Source of the DNA: Candidatus Melainabacteria bacterium
GTDB taxonomy: Bacteria > Cyanobacteriota > Vampirovibrionia > 2-02-FULL-35-15
Direction of reading: 5' to 3'
DNA: 64,000 nt
Assembly (NCBI GenBank): GCA_016193285.1
Contig: JACPSL010000038.1
Location: forward strand, 92,116-156,115
Under the pieces are notes generated by a model, which ran no database searches, was not told where the DNA came from, and saw nothing but the letters and a program-made list of their open reading frames with translations. Below are positions 33,579-41,577 of this stretch, piece after piece; position 1 is the stretch's first letter, and the number at the start of each line of letters is the position of its first letter. Both the position numbers and the translations under genes were made by a program.

Positions 33579-34136
33579 TTACAAGCTGGCAACTTCTTCT
33601 AATTCGTATTTAATTTCTACATTTAAAGCAGCTGCAATTTTATTTAATTCATCACCAAGTTTTCTTGTATCAACTGCATTAGGTACTTCAGCTTCTAAGT
33701 ACATTATGTAAATTGGATTTGATTCAGTACCAAATCTTCTTGTGCTTAAATCTGTAATATTCACATTATTTTTAGCAAGCAAGTTTGTGACTTGATAAAT
33801 AATTCCTGGTTTATCTGCTCCATAGAGATGAATTACACATAACTGGCCCATCTCATATGATTTTCTGTATATGTCTTCATCTCTTAACTGGTGTACATGA
33901 ATTGTTAGGTTTCTTGCTTCTGCTACATCCTTAAAGACACTTTGAATTTTTTCTATTGTACAGTTTGTTGTTGTTGATATTAAAAGTAACATTGCAAACT
34001 GGTTTCCAATGATTGTATGCGATGAGTCGTTTATATTTGCTCCTAGTTCAAACAGGGCCTTTGTAATATCAGCAACTATTCCAGTACTGTCAGTTCCTAA
34101 GACAAACAATGCAAAATAATTTTTTGAGATGTTCAT
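33579..34136 (-). CDS. Double ACT-domain protein (GcvR-like)
   Basis: A 185-residue protein composed of two ACT domains. The first starts at about residue 8 ('FALFVLGTDSTGIVADITKA', 'NINDSSHTIIGNQFAMLLLI') and the second at about 95 ('CVIHLYGADKPGIIYQVTNL', 'VNITDLSTRRFG'). ACT pairs bind amino acids and regulate enzymes or, as in GcvR, a transcription factor. No catalytic domain is present. It is first in a minus-strand run with def and miaB. The regulated target is unknown. Confidence 0.88.
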   Translation of the reverse strand: MNISKNYFALFVLGTDSTGIVADITKALFELGANINDSSHTIIGNQFAMLLLISTTTNCTIEKIQSVFKDVAEARNLTIHVHQLRDEDIYRKSYEMGQLCVIHLYGADKPGIIYQVTNLLAKNNVNITDLSTRRFGTESNPIYIMYLEAEVPNAVDTRKLGDELNKIAAALNVEIKYELEEVASL

Positions 34137-34221
34137 ATTAATTTCAAAAATTGTTGTTCTAATTCTACTTGCAACCTAACAGAAAATCAATATAGCTTTT
34201 TAGTCAAATTCCTTCTTAATT

Positions 34222-34246
34222 AGGGCAGATATATAGATCTGTCCCT
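34222..34246. repeat. Palindrome of the AGGG(A)CAGAT type
   Basis: 'AGGGCAGAT' and 'ATCTGTCCCT' face each other around an AT-rich centre. The same bulged A occurs as in the 33528-33550 palindrome, so both belong to one family. It lies in the 158-nt spacer between the dtd and ACT genes. I see no gene in that spacer. Confidence 0.75.
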
Positions 34247-34294
34247 CCTTATTCGTCATTTCTTACAAATTATCTTGCGTAGGTTACCTTAACC

Positions 34295-34738
34295 TTATCT
34301 CTTTATTAGCACAAAATTAACTGGCCCATCTGCCACAGATTCAATATCCATCATTGCACCAAACTTACCAGATGCAGTTTTTATATTTTGTTTTTTACAT
34401 TCATCAATAAACTGGGTATACAAACTATCTGCAAGTTCTGGCCTTGCTGACTTTGTAAATGATGGCCTCCTGCCTGATTCATTTAAATCAGCTGGCAAAG
34501 TAAAGTTTGGAATAACCATTAATGCTCCACTAGTATCTAAAAGCGATAGATTCATTTTGTCTTCTTTATCTGAAAATATTCTAAGATTAATAATCTTATT
34601 TAAAGTCCATTGAATTTTTGTAAGATTGTCACCATCTTCAAACCCAATGTATAAAAGAAGTCCTTGATTTATTTCACCAAGAGTTTGTCCATTTTCTTTT
34701 ACTTTGACATTTTTTACACGTTGAATTAGTGTAATCAT
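34295..34738 (-). CDS. dtd: D-aminoacyl-tRNA deacylase (variant motifs)
   Basis: A 147-residue member of the DTD family, which hydrolyses D-amino acids from mischarged tRNA. The fold is clear: 'MITLIQRVKNVKVKENGQ' at the start, 'LLLYIGFEDGDN', 'NLRIFSDKEDKMNLSLLDT', 'GRRPSFTKSARPELADSLY' and 'SGKFGAMMDIESVADGPV'. The usual substrate motif SQFTL is 'PNFTL' here, and the Gly-Pro motif ends 'DGPVN' rather than NxGPVT. The Gly-Pro pair itself is kept. Activity towards D- or mischarged L-residues may therefore differ from standard DTD. Confidence 0.88.
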   Translation of the reverse strand: MITLIQRVKNVKVKENGQTLGEINQGLLLYIGFEDGDNLTKIQWTLNKIINLRIFSDKEDKMNLSLLDTSGALMVIPNFTLPADLNESGRRPSFTKSARPELADSLYTQFIDECKKQNIKTASGKFGAMMDIESVADGPVNFVLIKR

Positions 34739-34760
34739 TCTCTACATTATAATAGAAATC

Positions 34761-35270
34761 GTGCTTAAAAAAATATTGAACTTAATTTTATCTAACGAAC
34801 TGGTAATAGTTCCAACGGATACAGTATATGGCTTGGTTTGCAGATATGATTCAAAATCTGCGATAGAAAAAATCTACAAATTAAAAAAAAGAAGTAGAAG
34901 AAAACCATTGATTTTGCTTGGATATAACTGGCAAGCATTAAAAAAATTTGTAAAATTAAATCGAAAATTATATTGGCCTGGCCCTCTAACAATTGTTCTA
35001 CCTGCATCAAAACTTGTACCAAAATTTTTAAACAAAGGATTTAAAACAATTGGAATCAGAGTGCCTAACAATAAATTTCTGTTAGGTCTATTAAAACAAT
35101 GTCCATTACAGGTTCTTGCAAGTACCAGTGCTAATATTTCAGGGAAAAGAAATGTAAATGATATTGTACAAAAGGTTAAATTGTTTGTAAAAGCAAAAAA
35201 AGGTGAAATGTCTTACAAACCATCAACAGTTATAGAGATTATAAATGGTCAAATTAAAACACTACGATAA
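34761..35270 (+). CDS. tsaC: Threonylcarbamoyl-AMP synthase (Sua5/YrdC family)
   Basis: A 169-residue YrdC-fold protein that makes the threonylcarbamoyl adenylate used for t6A37 in tRNA. Motifs are 'IVPTDTVYGLVCRYDS' with the conserved Thr-Asp-Thr-Tyr-Gly, 'KKRSRRKPLILLG', 'YWPGPLTIVLPAS', 'TIGIRVPNN' and 'LASTSANISGKRN'. The Sua5 C-terminal domain is absent. It starts with GTG at 34761, divergent from dtd, and ends 2 nt before the convergent mnmA stop. Three tRNA-related genes (dtd, tsaC, mnmA) thus sit side by side. Confidence 0.9.
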   Translation: MLKKILNLILSNELVIVPTDTVYGLVCRYDSKSAIEKIYKLKKRSRRKPLILLGYNWQALKKFVKLNRKLYWPGPLTIVLPASKLVPKFLNKGFKTIGIRVPNNKFLLGLLKQCPLQVLASTSANISGKRNVNDIVQKVKLFVKAKKGEMSYKPSTVIEIINGQIKTLR

Positions 35271-35271
35271 A

Positions 35272-36357
35272 CTAAACAATCCATCCACCACCGAGAAGGG
35301 TTTGATCATTCTCATCATAAAAAACACATGCTTGTCCAGGTGTAATTGCTGATTGTGGTTCATTGAATACAACCTTCACTTGATTGTTATCCAATATAGA
35401 AACCTTTGCTGGTGAGGTTTTGGAATTATAGCGGATTTTTGCCCGTAGAGACGCGATTAATCGCGTCTCTACGGGCAAAATCCAATTCACATCTCTTGCA
35501 ATTAATTCTTGTTTTTCTAATTCATCTTTTGTCCCTGCAAAAACAATATTATTTTCTATGTCAAGATCGACAACATATAAAGGCTCACTATGTGCTATTC
35601 CCATGCCCTTTCTCTGCCCAATTGTGTAATTGTGTGTTCCTTGATGAGTACCTAAAATTTTTCCTGTTTTATTTTCAATAATAAATCCTTCTTTAGGTTG
35701 TAAAAATTTCTCAAGAAATTTTTGTGTGCTTTCTTTTTTTGAAACAAAACAAATATCTTGACTTTCCTCTTTATCTGCAACATGTAGGAGCTTGCTGCAG
35801 CAAGCTCCTACAGCTCTTACCTCTGCCTTGGTAATATCTGCCAATGGAAAAACTGTTTTAGAAAGCATCTCTTGTGTTAATCCCCAAAGCATAAATGTTT
35901 GATCTTTTTTTAAGTCTTTTGGGCGGATGATTTTATAAACATCATTTTTGCTTATAAGTTTTGCATAATGTCCAGTTGCAATGTGTGTACAGCTTAATTC
36001 ACTAAATGCATAATGCATAAGGGATCCCCACTTAATAGTTGTATTGCAAGTAATACAAGGTATCGGAGTGGAACCAGCTTGATACGAGTTAATAAAGGGA
36101 TCTACAATTTCTTGTTTAAAGAGCATTCTTAAATCTTTTGAAACATGCTTAATACCAATTTGTTCACAAACTTTTGTTGCATCTATCATCCCACTATCAC
36201 AACAACGATTTGTACCTTTTATAAGCCATCCTGTTAAACCAATAACCTTGTAACCTTTCTTATGCAGTATGTATGCACTAATACTACTGTCTACACCACC
36301 GCTCATACAAACAGCAATTTGACTGCCTTCCCGCGGCCAATGATTTTCTTGTACCAT
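35272..36357 (-). CDS. mnmA: tRNA-specific 2-thiouridylase MnmA with two palindrome insertions
   Basis: A 361-residue enzyme that thiolates U34 of Lys, Glu and Gln tRNAs. The PP-loop is 'CMSGGVDSSISAYILHKKGY', the first catalytic cysteine is in 'PCITCNTTIKWG' and the second in 'ESQDICFVSKKES'. Two segments do not fit the family: 'AVGACCSKLLH' at about 182-192 and 'PVETRLIASLRAK' at about 293-307. Both are encoded by perfect palindromes and keep the frame. The rest of the protein, including the C-terminal barrel ending 'GGGWIV', is intact. The ATG overlaps the lptG stop as TAATG. Confidence 0.95.
   Translation of the reverse strand: MVQENHWPREGSQIAVCMSGGVDSSISAYILHKKGYKVIGLTGWLIKGTNRCCDSGMIDATKVCEQIGIKHVSKDLRMLFKQEIVDPFINSYQAGSTPIPCITCNTTIKWGSLMHYAFSELSCTHIATGHYAKLISKNDVYKIIRPKDLKKDQTFMLWGLTQEMLSKTVFPLADITKAEVRAVGACCSKLLHVADKEESQDICFVSKKESTQKFLEKFLQPKEGFIIENKTGKILGTHQGTHNYTIGQRKGMGIAHSEPLYVVDLDIENNIVFAGTKDELEKQELIARDVNWILPVETRLIASLRAKIRYNSKTSPAKVSILDNNQVKVVFNEPQSAITPGQACVFYDENDQTLLGGGWIV
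35437..35480. repeat. Perfect 44-bp palindrome inside mnmA
   Basis: The 22-bp half 'TTTTGCCCGTAGAGACGCGA' plus TT is followed immediately by its exact complement, centred on TTAA. The pairing continues to nearly 50 bp with one extra T. It shares the core arms GTAGAGACG/CGTCTCTAC with the palindrome inside mnmE. This arm sequence is known to me as a frequent dispersed repeat in cyanobacterial genomes. Confidence 0.95.
35783..35812. repeat. Perfect 30-bp palindrome inside mnmA
   Basis: 'TGTAGGAGCTTGCTG' is followed directly by its exact complement. It encodes the odd 'CCSKLL' stretch of MnmA. A close relative with GTAGGGG arms and the same TTGCT...AGCAA centre occurs at 44623-44650. Confidence 0.95.
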
Positions 36358-37481
36358 TACGCTAACCTTGCCTTTTGCCTAATTATAAAAATTGCAATTA
36401 AAAACAAAACAATATTTGGAAACCATGCTGCTACAAAAGGTATAAGCCTACCAGCTTCTGCCATAGATTGACACACAGACTGGGTCACATAAAATTGGAA
36501 AATAATTATGGCTAGAATAATGTAATTCCAGCTTGAATTTGATCTCCTTGGCAATATTCCAAGTGGTGCACCAATTAAAGCTATTAGCAAGCATGCTAAG
36601 GGCTGTGCAAACTTACGATGAAGAATTACTTCTGCTTCATTAAAATCATCAGTATGAACAGTAGAATCTCTCTGCAACTCCAAAAAGCTGTGCAATTTTA
36701 GAAAGTTCATCTCACCAGGTTTACTTAATTCTCTAATTAATTTTGCTGGCGTTGAAGTGCTTGGAATAAACAAAACATCAAAGCTAGAAACCCTACTTAG
36801 AAATTCATTTTTTGAAATAATGTGACTTGTTCCTTTGTAAAGCTCCCACCCACCTTTTTGTGGTGTCCATTTAGCTTGTTTAGCAGAGTGGATTTGAGCT
36901 ATGCCTTCTCTTGTAAAATCTAAAATAACTATATTTCGTAGAAGGTTCTTGTCTGCATCATAATAGGCAGCATAGAATATTCGCTTAAGTTTTTTCTTTG
37001 AGCTTTTTTCTAAGTAAGTAAAATTCTTTTGACTGCTTGAAAATGGATTTTTATAAACAGAATATATTTCTAATTTACGGGCAAGTGGACCAGAAATTGG
37101 GACTATAAGTTCATTTATTCCAAATGAAATAAATGATGTCAGTAAACCAAACAAAATGACTGGCCTTAAAATTTTTATTAAACTTATGCCACTTGTTCTA
37201 AGTGCAATGATTTCAGAGTCATTGTTTAATCTACTAAAGACAAGAAAAGTTCCCCATAAAACCCCAATTGGAATTGTAATCACTAATATTTCTGGCATAT
37301 GTAGTCCTAAGATAGTTATAGCTAAAGACAATGGAGCACTAGAAGTAGTTACTAGTTTAAAAACTTGTCTAAGTTGATCAGCACTTAACCAAATTCCTGT
37401 AATAATTCCACAGCCAGAGATAAATGGCATCCAAAATTCACCAATTATATACTTATCAAGTATATTAAAAAATCTTTTCAC
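36357..37481 (-). CDS. lptG: LptF/LptG family permease (YjgP/YjgQ)
   Basis: A 374-residue inner-membrane permease of the lipopolysaccharide export complex. Three helices lie at the N-terminus ('YIIGEFWMPFISGCGIITG', 'LGLHMPEILVITIPIGVLWG', 'PVILFGLLTSFISFGINELI') and three at the C-terminus ('FAQPLACLLIALIGAPLGIL' onward), with a periplasmic beta-jellyroll-like part between. The 'LRTSGISLIKIL' coupling helix follows the second segment. It overlaps the upstream lptB by 4 nt. Only one permease gene is present; LptF and LptG cannot be told apart here, and cyanobacteria often have a single one. Confidence 0.9.
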   Translation of the reverse strand: MKRFFNILDKYIIGEFWMPFISGCGIITGIWLSADQLRQVFKLVTTSSAPLSLAITILGLHMPEILVITIPIGVLWGTFLVFSRLNNDSEIIALRTSGISLIKILRPVILFGLLTSFISFGINELIVPISGPLARKLEIYSVYKNPFSSSQKNFTYLEKSSKKKLKRIFYAAYYDADKNLLRNIVILDFTREGIAQIHSAKQAKWTPQKGGWELYKGTSHIISKNEFLSRVSSFDVLFIPSTSTPAKLIRELSKPGEMNFLKLHSFLELQRDSTVHTDDFNEAEVILHRKFAQPLACLLIALIGAPLGILPRRSNSSWNYIILAIIIFQFYVTQSVCQSMAEAGRLIPFVAAWFPNIVLFLIAIFIIRQKARLA

Positions 37482-38248
37482 AATTTAAAATCCTCACCCA
37501 AATAATATTTCAAAGCAATTGGATCTTTTGCAATGTCTTTTGTTAAACCTGATAATAAGATTCTGCCGTCCTGAATAATATATGCTCGGTCACAAATAGA
37601 GAGTGTTGCTCTTGGATTGTGATCTGTTAACAAGATCCCAATATTTCTTTTAATTTTTAAATCAGCTATTAAACGTTGAATATCTTGAATTGCAATTGGA
37701 TCAATTCCAGTAAATGGTTCATCTAAAAGAACAAACTTAGGATCACAAGCAAGAACTCTTGCAATTTCTACACGTCTTCTTTCACCACCACTCAAACTAA
37801 TGGCAATATGATCTCTAAGATTTGAAAGATTAAATTCTTTTAGTAGTTCTTCTAATCTTTCTTCATTAGAGCTGAGAGATTCTTTCACCGATTCGCCGTC
37901 TCGCCGTCTCGCTGTTACGTCCTCTTCATCTCCTAACACATCCCAAATCAACTTTAAATTATCTGCCACTGATAATCTACGAAATACTGATGGCTCCTGA
38001 GTTAAATACCCAATACCAAATCCTGCTCTTTGGTGAATTGGTAAGTTAGTTATATCTTTTTCAAAAAGTTTAACCTCACCCCTTTCAGGTTTAATTAATC
38101 CAACAACTATATCAAAAGAAGTGGTTTTTCCAGCACCATTTGGTCCTAATAGACCTACTATCTCGCCAGATTTTATTTCAAAAGAAATATTATTTACAAC
38201 AACTTTACCGTTAAATGATTTTGCCAGATTGGATACTTTTAGTGTCAT
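37478..38248 (-). CDS. lptB: LPS export ABC transporter ATPase LptB
   Basis: A 256-residue ABC ATPase. Start at ATG 38248 ('MTLKVSNLAKSFNGKVVVNN'); upstream residues in the open frame are unsupported. Walker A is 'GPNGAGKTTSFDIVVGL' near 34-50, the signature is 'LSGGERRRVEIARVLA' near 150, and Walker B is 'FVLLDEPFTGIDPIAI'. The Q-loop region 'YLTQEPSVFRRLSVADNL' is typical of LptB. Between this and the signature there is an extra stretch 'DVTARRRDGESVKE' encoded by an 8-bp tandem repeat. It overlaps lptG by 4 nt. Confidence 0.94.
   Translation of the reverse strand: MTLKVSNLAKSFNGKVVVNNISFEIKSGEIVGLLGPNGAGKTTSFDIVVGLIKPERGEVKLFEKDITNLPIHQRAGFGIGYLTQEPSVFRRLSVADNLKLIWDVLGDEEDVTARRRDGESVKESLSSNEERLEELLKEFNLSNLRDHIAISLSGGERRRVEIARVLACDPKFVLLDEPFTGIDPIAIQDIQRLIADLKIKRNIGILLTDHNPRATLSICDRAYIIQDGRILLSGLTKDIAKDPIALKYYLGEDFKL
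37893..37916. repeat. 8-bp tandem repeat inside lptB
   Basis: Two copies of TCGCCGTC are followed by the variant TCGCTGTT. The stretch is much richer in G+C than its surroundings and encodes the Arg-rich insertion of LptB. Confidence 0.75.
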
Positions 38249-38310
38249 GTCTATCACACATATTGACCATATTAATTTAACATACAAAATCTGGTATTAT
38301 ATTGCATACT

Positions 38311-39096
38311 ATGCAATCAAATAATCTGCTTAAAGGGAAAAAAGGAATAATTGTAGGAGTTGCAAATAAATGGAGCATTGCTTGGGCTGTTGCTAGAGCT
38401 TGTATTAGAGAAGGTGCTAAGGTTGGTTTTACTTACCAAGGTAAAAGGGTTTTAAGAAATTTAGAAAAATTATTTGAGGAAGAAAATATAAATAATCCTT
38501 TTTCAGTAAATCTTGATGTTACTAAAGACGAGGAATTATTCTTAGCTAGTGAGTCTATTAAAAAACAATTTGGGCAAATTGATTTCTTTTTGCATGCAGT
38601 TGCATTTGCAAAACATGAAGAACTTAGTGGTGAGTTTGTAAACATATCCCGCGATGGATATCATCTTGCACAAGATGTTAGTAGTTATTCATTAATTGCA
38701 CTATCAAAAGCTTTTAAATCTTGCATGGAAGAGAAGGGTGGAAGCATTGTTACATTAAGTTATTTAGGCAGTGAAAGAGTTATAAAAAATTACAATGTTA
38801 TGGGTGTAGCAAAAGCTGCGCTTGAAAGTTCTGCAAGATACTTAGCATATGATCTTGGTTCAAAAAACATTCGTGTAAATGTAGTCTCTCCAGGGCCTAT
38901 TAAAACTCTTTCAGCAAGCGGCATTGGTGATTTTTCAAAGATGCTTGAACATTTTAGGGGAGTAGCTCCATTAAAAAAGAATGTTTCAGCAGAAGAAGTA
39001 GCAGATACCTGTGTGTTTTTATTTAGTGATTTATCAAGAGCAATTACTGGTGAAATTATTTATGTAGACTGTGGATATAATACAGTGGCGATGTAG
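38311..39096 (+). CDS. fabI: Enoyl-[acyl-carrier-protein] reductase FabI
   Basis: A 261-residue short-chain dehydrogenase that completes the fatty-acid elongation cycle. The N-terminus 'KKGIIVGVANKWSIAWAVAR' is the FabI cofactor loop (SIAW motif). The catalytic pair is in 'NYNVMGVAKAALESSARYLA' (Tyr-x6-Lys), and 'RVNVVSPGPIKTLSASGI' and 'GEIIYVDCGYN' follow. I chose ATG 38311; a TTG 9 nt upstream is less likely. It is divergent from lptB and convergent with the TetR gene, 2 nt apart at the ends. Confidence 0.95.
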   Translation: MQSNNLLKGKKGIIVGVANKWSIAWAVARACIREGAKVGFTYQGKRVLRNLEKLFEEENINNPFSVNLDVTKDEELFLASESIKKQFGQIDFFLHAVAFAKHEELSGEFVNISRDGYHLAQDVSSYSLIALSKAFKSCMEEKGGSIVTLSYLGSERVIKNYNVMGVAKAALESSARYLAYDLGSKNIRVNVVSPGPIKTLSASGIGDFSKMLEHFRGVAPLKKNVSAEEVADTCVFLFSDLSRAITGEIIYVDCGYNTVAM

Positions 39097-39098
39097 AC

Positions 39099-39719
39099 TT
39101 ATTGTTTCACCACAGCACTATAATAAAGCTTTGCAACGGTATTAATTACTTTTTCTCTATCCCATGGTTTATTATTAAAAAACCATTCAATTGCAATTGT
39201 TTCAATAAGACCTGCAATTGCAATAGATGCAATTTCAGGATCAACATTTCTTGTATTTCCAAGTTCTAAACCTTTTGTTAAATGCTCCTTAATTCTATTT
39301 ACCAATCTTGCTCTTACTTTATCATGTCGATTTTTAAAATCCGGATCTGTTGCTGAAAGTTCATGACAAATTTTTAAAACATCAGCATAGGCTTCAAAGC
39401 TATCAAAGAAACTACTAATTGTTGCTTTAATAGGTGCAAGAGCTCCTAGACCAAGCCTTGGCTTTTCAGTTTCATCCTGGCCAAGCTGGTACAGTTTATC
39501 ATCCACTTCAGCAAGAATAGTGTGCAGTGCTTGTCTCTTATCTGCAAAATATAAATAAAATGTCCCATATCCAACACCAGCTCTTGTAGAAATTTCTTCT
39601 GCAGTAGCTTTTGCAAACCCCCGTTCTGCAAAAACTACTCTTGCTGCTTCTAATATTTTTTGTCTAGTTCGTTGTGCTTTTGCAGACTTTGGTACAGGAG
39701 GTATATTAATTTCTTGCAT
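39099..39719 (-). CDS. TetR family transcriptional regulator
   Basis: A 206-residue one-component regulator. The helix-turn-helix is at about residues 17-63: 'RQKILEAARVVFAERGFAKA', 'TAEEISTRAGVGYGTFYLYF' and 'ADKRQALHTILAE'. The C-terminal ligand-binding helices have 'EIASIAIAGLIETIAIEWFF'. It is divergent from the ABC exporter gene at 39832, with a palindrome in the shared spacer, so that exporter is its likely target. The ligand is unknown. Confidence 0.92.
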   Translation of the reverse strand: MQEINIPPVPKSAKAQRTRQKILEAARVVFAERGFAKATAEEISTRAGVGYGTFYLYFADKRQALHTILAEVDDKLYQLGQDETEKPRLGLGALAPIKATISSFFDSFEAYADVLKICHELSATDPDFKNRHDKVRARLVNRIKEHLTKGLELGNTRNVDPEIASIAIAGLIETIAIEWFFNNKPWDREKVINTVAKLYYSAVVKQ

Positions 39720-39780
39720 TTTTTATAATTAGATATTAACCCTTTTAAGCAGGTAAGATAGGTATTTATAAAAAAATATT

Positions 39781-39812
39781 TTGTTAGAGGCATGGTGACC
39801 GTGCCTCTACAA
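39781..39812. repeat. Palindrome between tetR and the ABC exporter
   Basis: 'TTGTTAGAGGCA' and 'TGCCTCTACAA' pair around a 9-nt centre with one bulged T. It lies 20 nt before the exporter start. It could be an operator for the TetR protein, but its arms look like the other dispersed palindromes of the window. Confidence 0.7.
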
Positions 39813-39831
39813 GGTTTATAATCGTTATCTT

Positions 39832-41577
39832 ATGAGCACTTTGACAAGATTATTATCATACGGGAAAAAATACTGGCTGTTATTTTCTACAGCATTTTTT
39901 GCAATGTTACTTGGCGGATTTATATCGCTTGTACCTCCCTGGCTTGTAAAAATTGCAGTGGATGGTTTAAATATGCCAAATCAATATGGCAGGATTTTCC
40001 TTTTACCAAAACAACTAAAAGCTCTTGTTGGTTCTCCAAGTATGAGCATTCATGTATATGAACTATTACATTTAATTCCTTTTTTAATTGTAATTGCTTA
40101 TTTAATTGATGGTGCCTTAAGATTTTTACATCAATTTTGTATTAGGTATGTTGGGGTTGCAACTGTAAGGGATATAAGAAATAAATTACATGAGCACTTA
40201 CAAAAGCTTTCATTACTTCAAGTTACGAAGGAAATGAGTGGCACATATGTTTCAAGAATTACAAATGATCTTATAGCTGTCCAGTCATGGGTTGCAGAAA
40301 CAATTACAACAATTTTTAATGACTCAAGCAAGGCACTTTTTCTTTTTCTTTGGCTTTTGTCAGTAAACTGGTCGCTTACTCTTGTAGCAATTCTTGTAAT
40401 TCCTTTATTTGTAGTTCCAGTTGTAAATCTTGCAAAAAGGCTCAGGAAGCTTAGCAGGAAAGGGCAAGAAAAAATTGGTGACTTATCTGGGTATGTTCAA
40501 GAAAGCTTACAAAATTTAAAACTAACTCAAGCATATAATCTTGAAAAAGTAAGGGATACAAACTTTGAATTTTTAAACTCAAAACTTTTTTCAACACTTA
40601 GAAATACTATAGCAATTGAAGCCATGATATCTCCAATAACAGGATTAATAGGAGCATGTGGTGTGGCATTTGTTTTTTGGTATGGAATGAAAAGTGTTGC
40701 AAATTCTCAGATTACACTTGGTGACTTTTCATCTTATTTTTTAACAACAATTTTACTTTATGAACCAATAAAAAGAATAAGCAGAGTGTGGTCAACCTTG
40801 CAACAAGCACTTGGGGCAAGTGAAAGGGTATTTGAAACATTGGATCAAGAACCGTTATTATCAAATGTTGTAGGGGGTTATTGTAATAAATCCCTACAAC
40901 ACGGACATATTAAATTTGATAATGTTTATTTTAATTATCCCGATGGAAAAGAAATTTTGAAAAATATAAATCTAGAAATTAGTCCGGGTGAAAGAATTGC
41001 TTTAACAGGACCATCAGGTGTTGGAAAAACCACCTTGATTAGTTTAATCCCTAGGTTTTATGACCCAGTAAGTGGAACTATTGAAATTGATAAAACTGAC
41101 ATTAAAACAATAGACATACATTTCCTTAGATCTCAAATTTCTTTAGTAACCCAAGAGCAAATATTATTTAACACATCAATTAAAGAAAATATATTATTTG
41201 GTAGAAGTAACTCTACAGAAAAAGAAATGTTTGAAGCTGCAAGAAAAGCCCATGTAATTGAATTTGTAGAAAAAATGCATGATGGATTTAATACTCCTGT
41301 TGGTGAAAATGGAAATAAACTTTCAGGAGGACAAAGACAAAGAATTGCCCTTGCAAGAGCATTTTTAAAAAACGCACCAATATTAATCTTAGATGAACCA
41401 ACAAGTCATCTTGATAGTGAATCTGAAAAATATATCCAAGATGCAATTAATGAACTTGTAAAAAACAGAACAGTAATTATAATTGCTCACAGACAATCAA
41501 CAATCAACAATGCAGATAGAGTTATTACATTAGAGAATGGTGAAATTATGTGTAGGTCAACGGTTTATGCTTCCTAA
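39832..41577 (+). CDS. MsbA-like ABC exporter (fused membrane and ATPase domains)
   Basis: A 581-residue half-transporter. Residues 15-320 hold six transmembrane helices. The ATPase domain follows: Walker A 'GPSGVGKTTLISLI' near 395, signature 'LSGGQRQRIALARA' near 497, and Walker B 'ILILDEPTSHLD'. Between the two domains residues 345-357 ('VGGYCNKSLQHG') are encoded by a palindrome and do not belong to the family. Lipid or drug export is likely; an MsbA role in lipid A flipping fits the nearby lpt genes but is inference. Its end overlaps the convergent flippase-like gene by 32 bp. Confidence 0.92.
   Translation: MSTLTRLLSYGKKYWLLFSTAFFAMLLGGFISLVPPWLVKIAVDGLNMPNQYGRIFLLPKQLKALVGSPSMSIHVYELLHLIPFLIVIAYLIDGALRFLHQFCIRYVGVATVRDIRNKLHEHLQKLSLLQVTKEMSGTYVSRITNDLIAVQSWVAETITTIFNDSSKALFLFLWLLSVNWSLTLVAILVIPLFVVPVVNLAKRLRKLSRKGQEKIGDLSGYVQESLQNLKLTQAYNLEKVRDTNFEFLNSKLFSTLRNTIAIEAMISPITGLIGACGVAFVFWYGMKSVANSQITLGDFSSYFLTTILLYEPIKRISRVWSTLQQALGASERVFETLDQEPLLSNVVGGYCNKSLQHGHIKFDNVYFNYPDGKEILKNINLEISPGERIALTGPSGVGKTTLISLIPRFYDPVSGTIEIDKTDIKTIDIHFLRSQISLVTQEQILFNTSIKENILFGRSNSTEKEMFEAARKAHVIEFVEKMHDGFNTPVGENGNKLSGGQRQRIALARAFLKNAPILILDEPTSHLDSESEKYIQDAINELVKNRTVIIIAHRQSTINNADRVITLENGEIMCRSTVYAS
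40866..40901. repeat. 36-bp imperfect palindrome inside the ABC exporter gene
   Basis: 'TGTTGTAGGG' and 'CCCTACAACA' form the ends, and TTATT/AATAA pair inside after a 2-nt mismatch. It lies in frame in the linker between the membrane and ATPase domains. Confidence 0.9.

Noticed and set aside
33503..33592. N-terminal extension of peptide deformylase
   Set aside because: It overlaps the ACT-protein gene and a palindrome; the family starts at ATG 33502.
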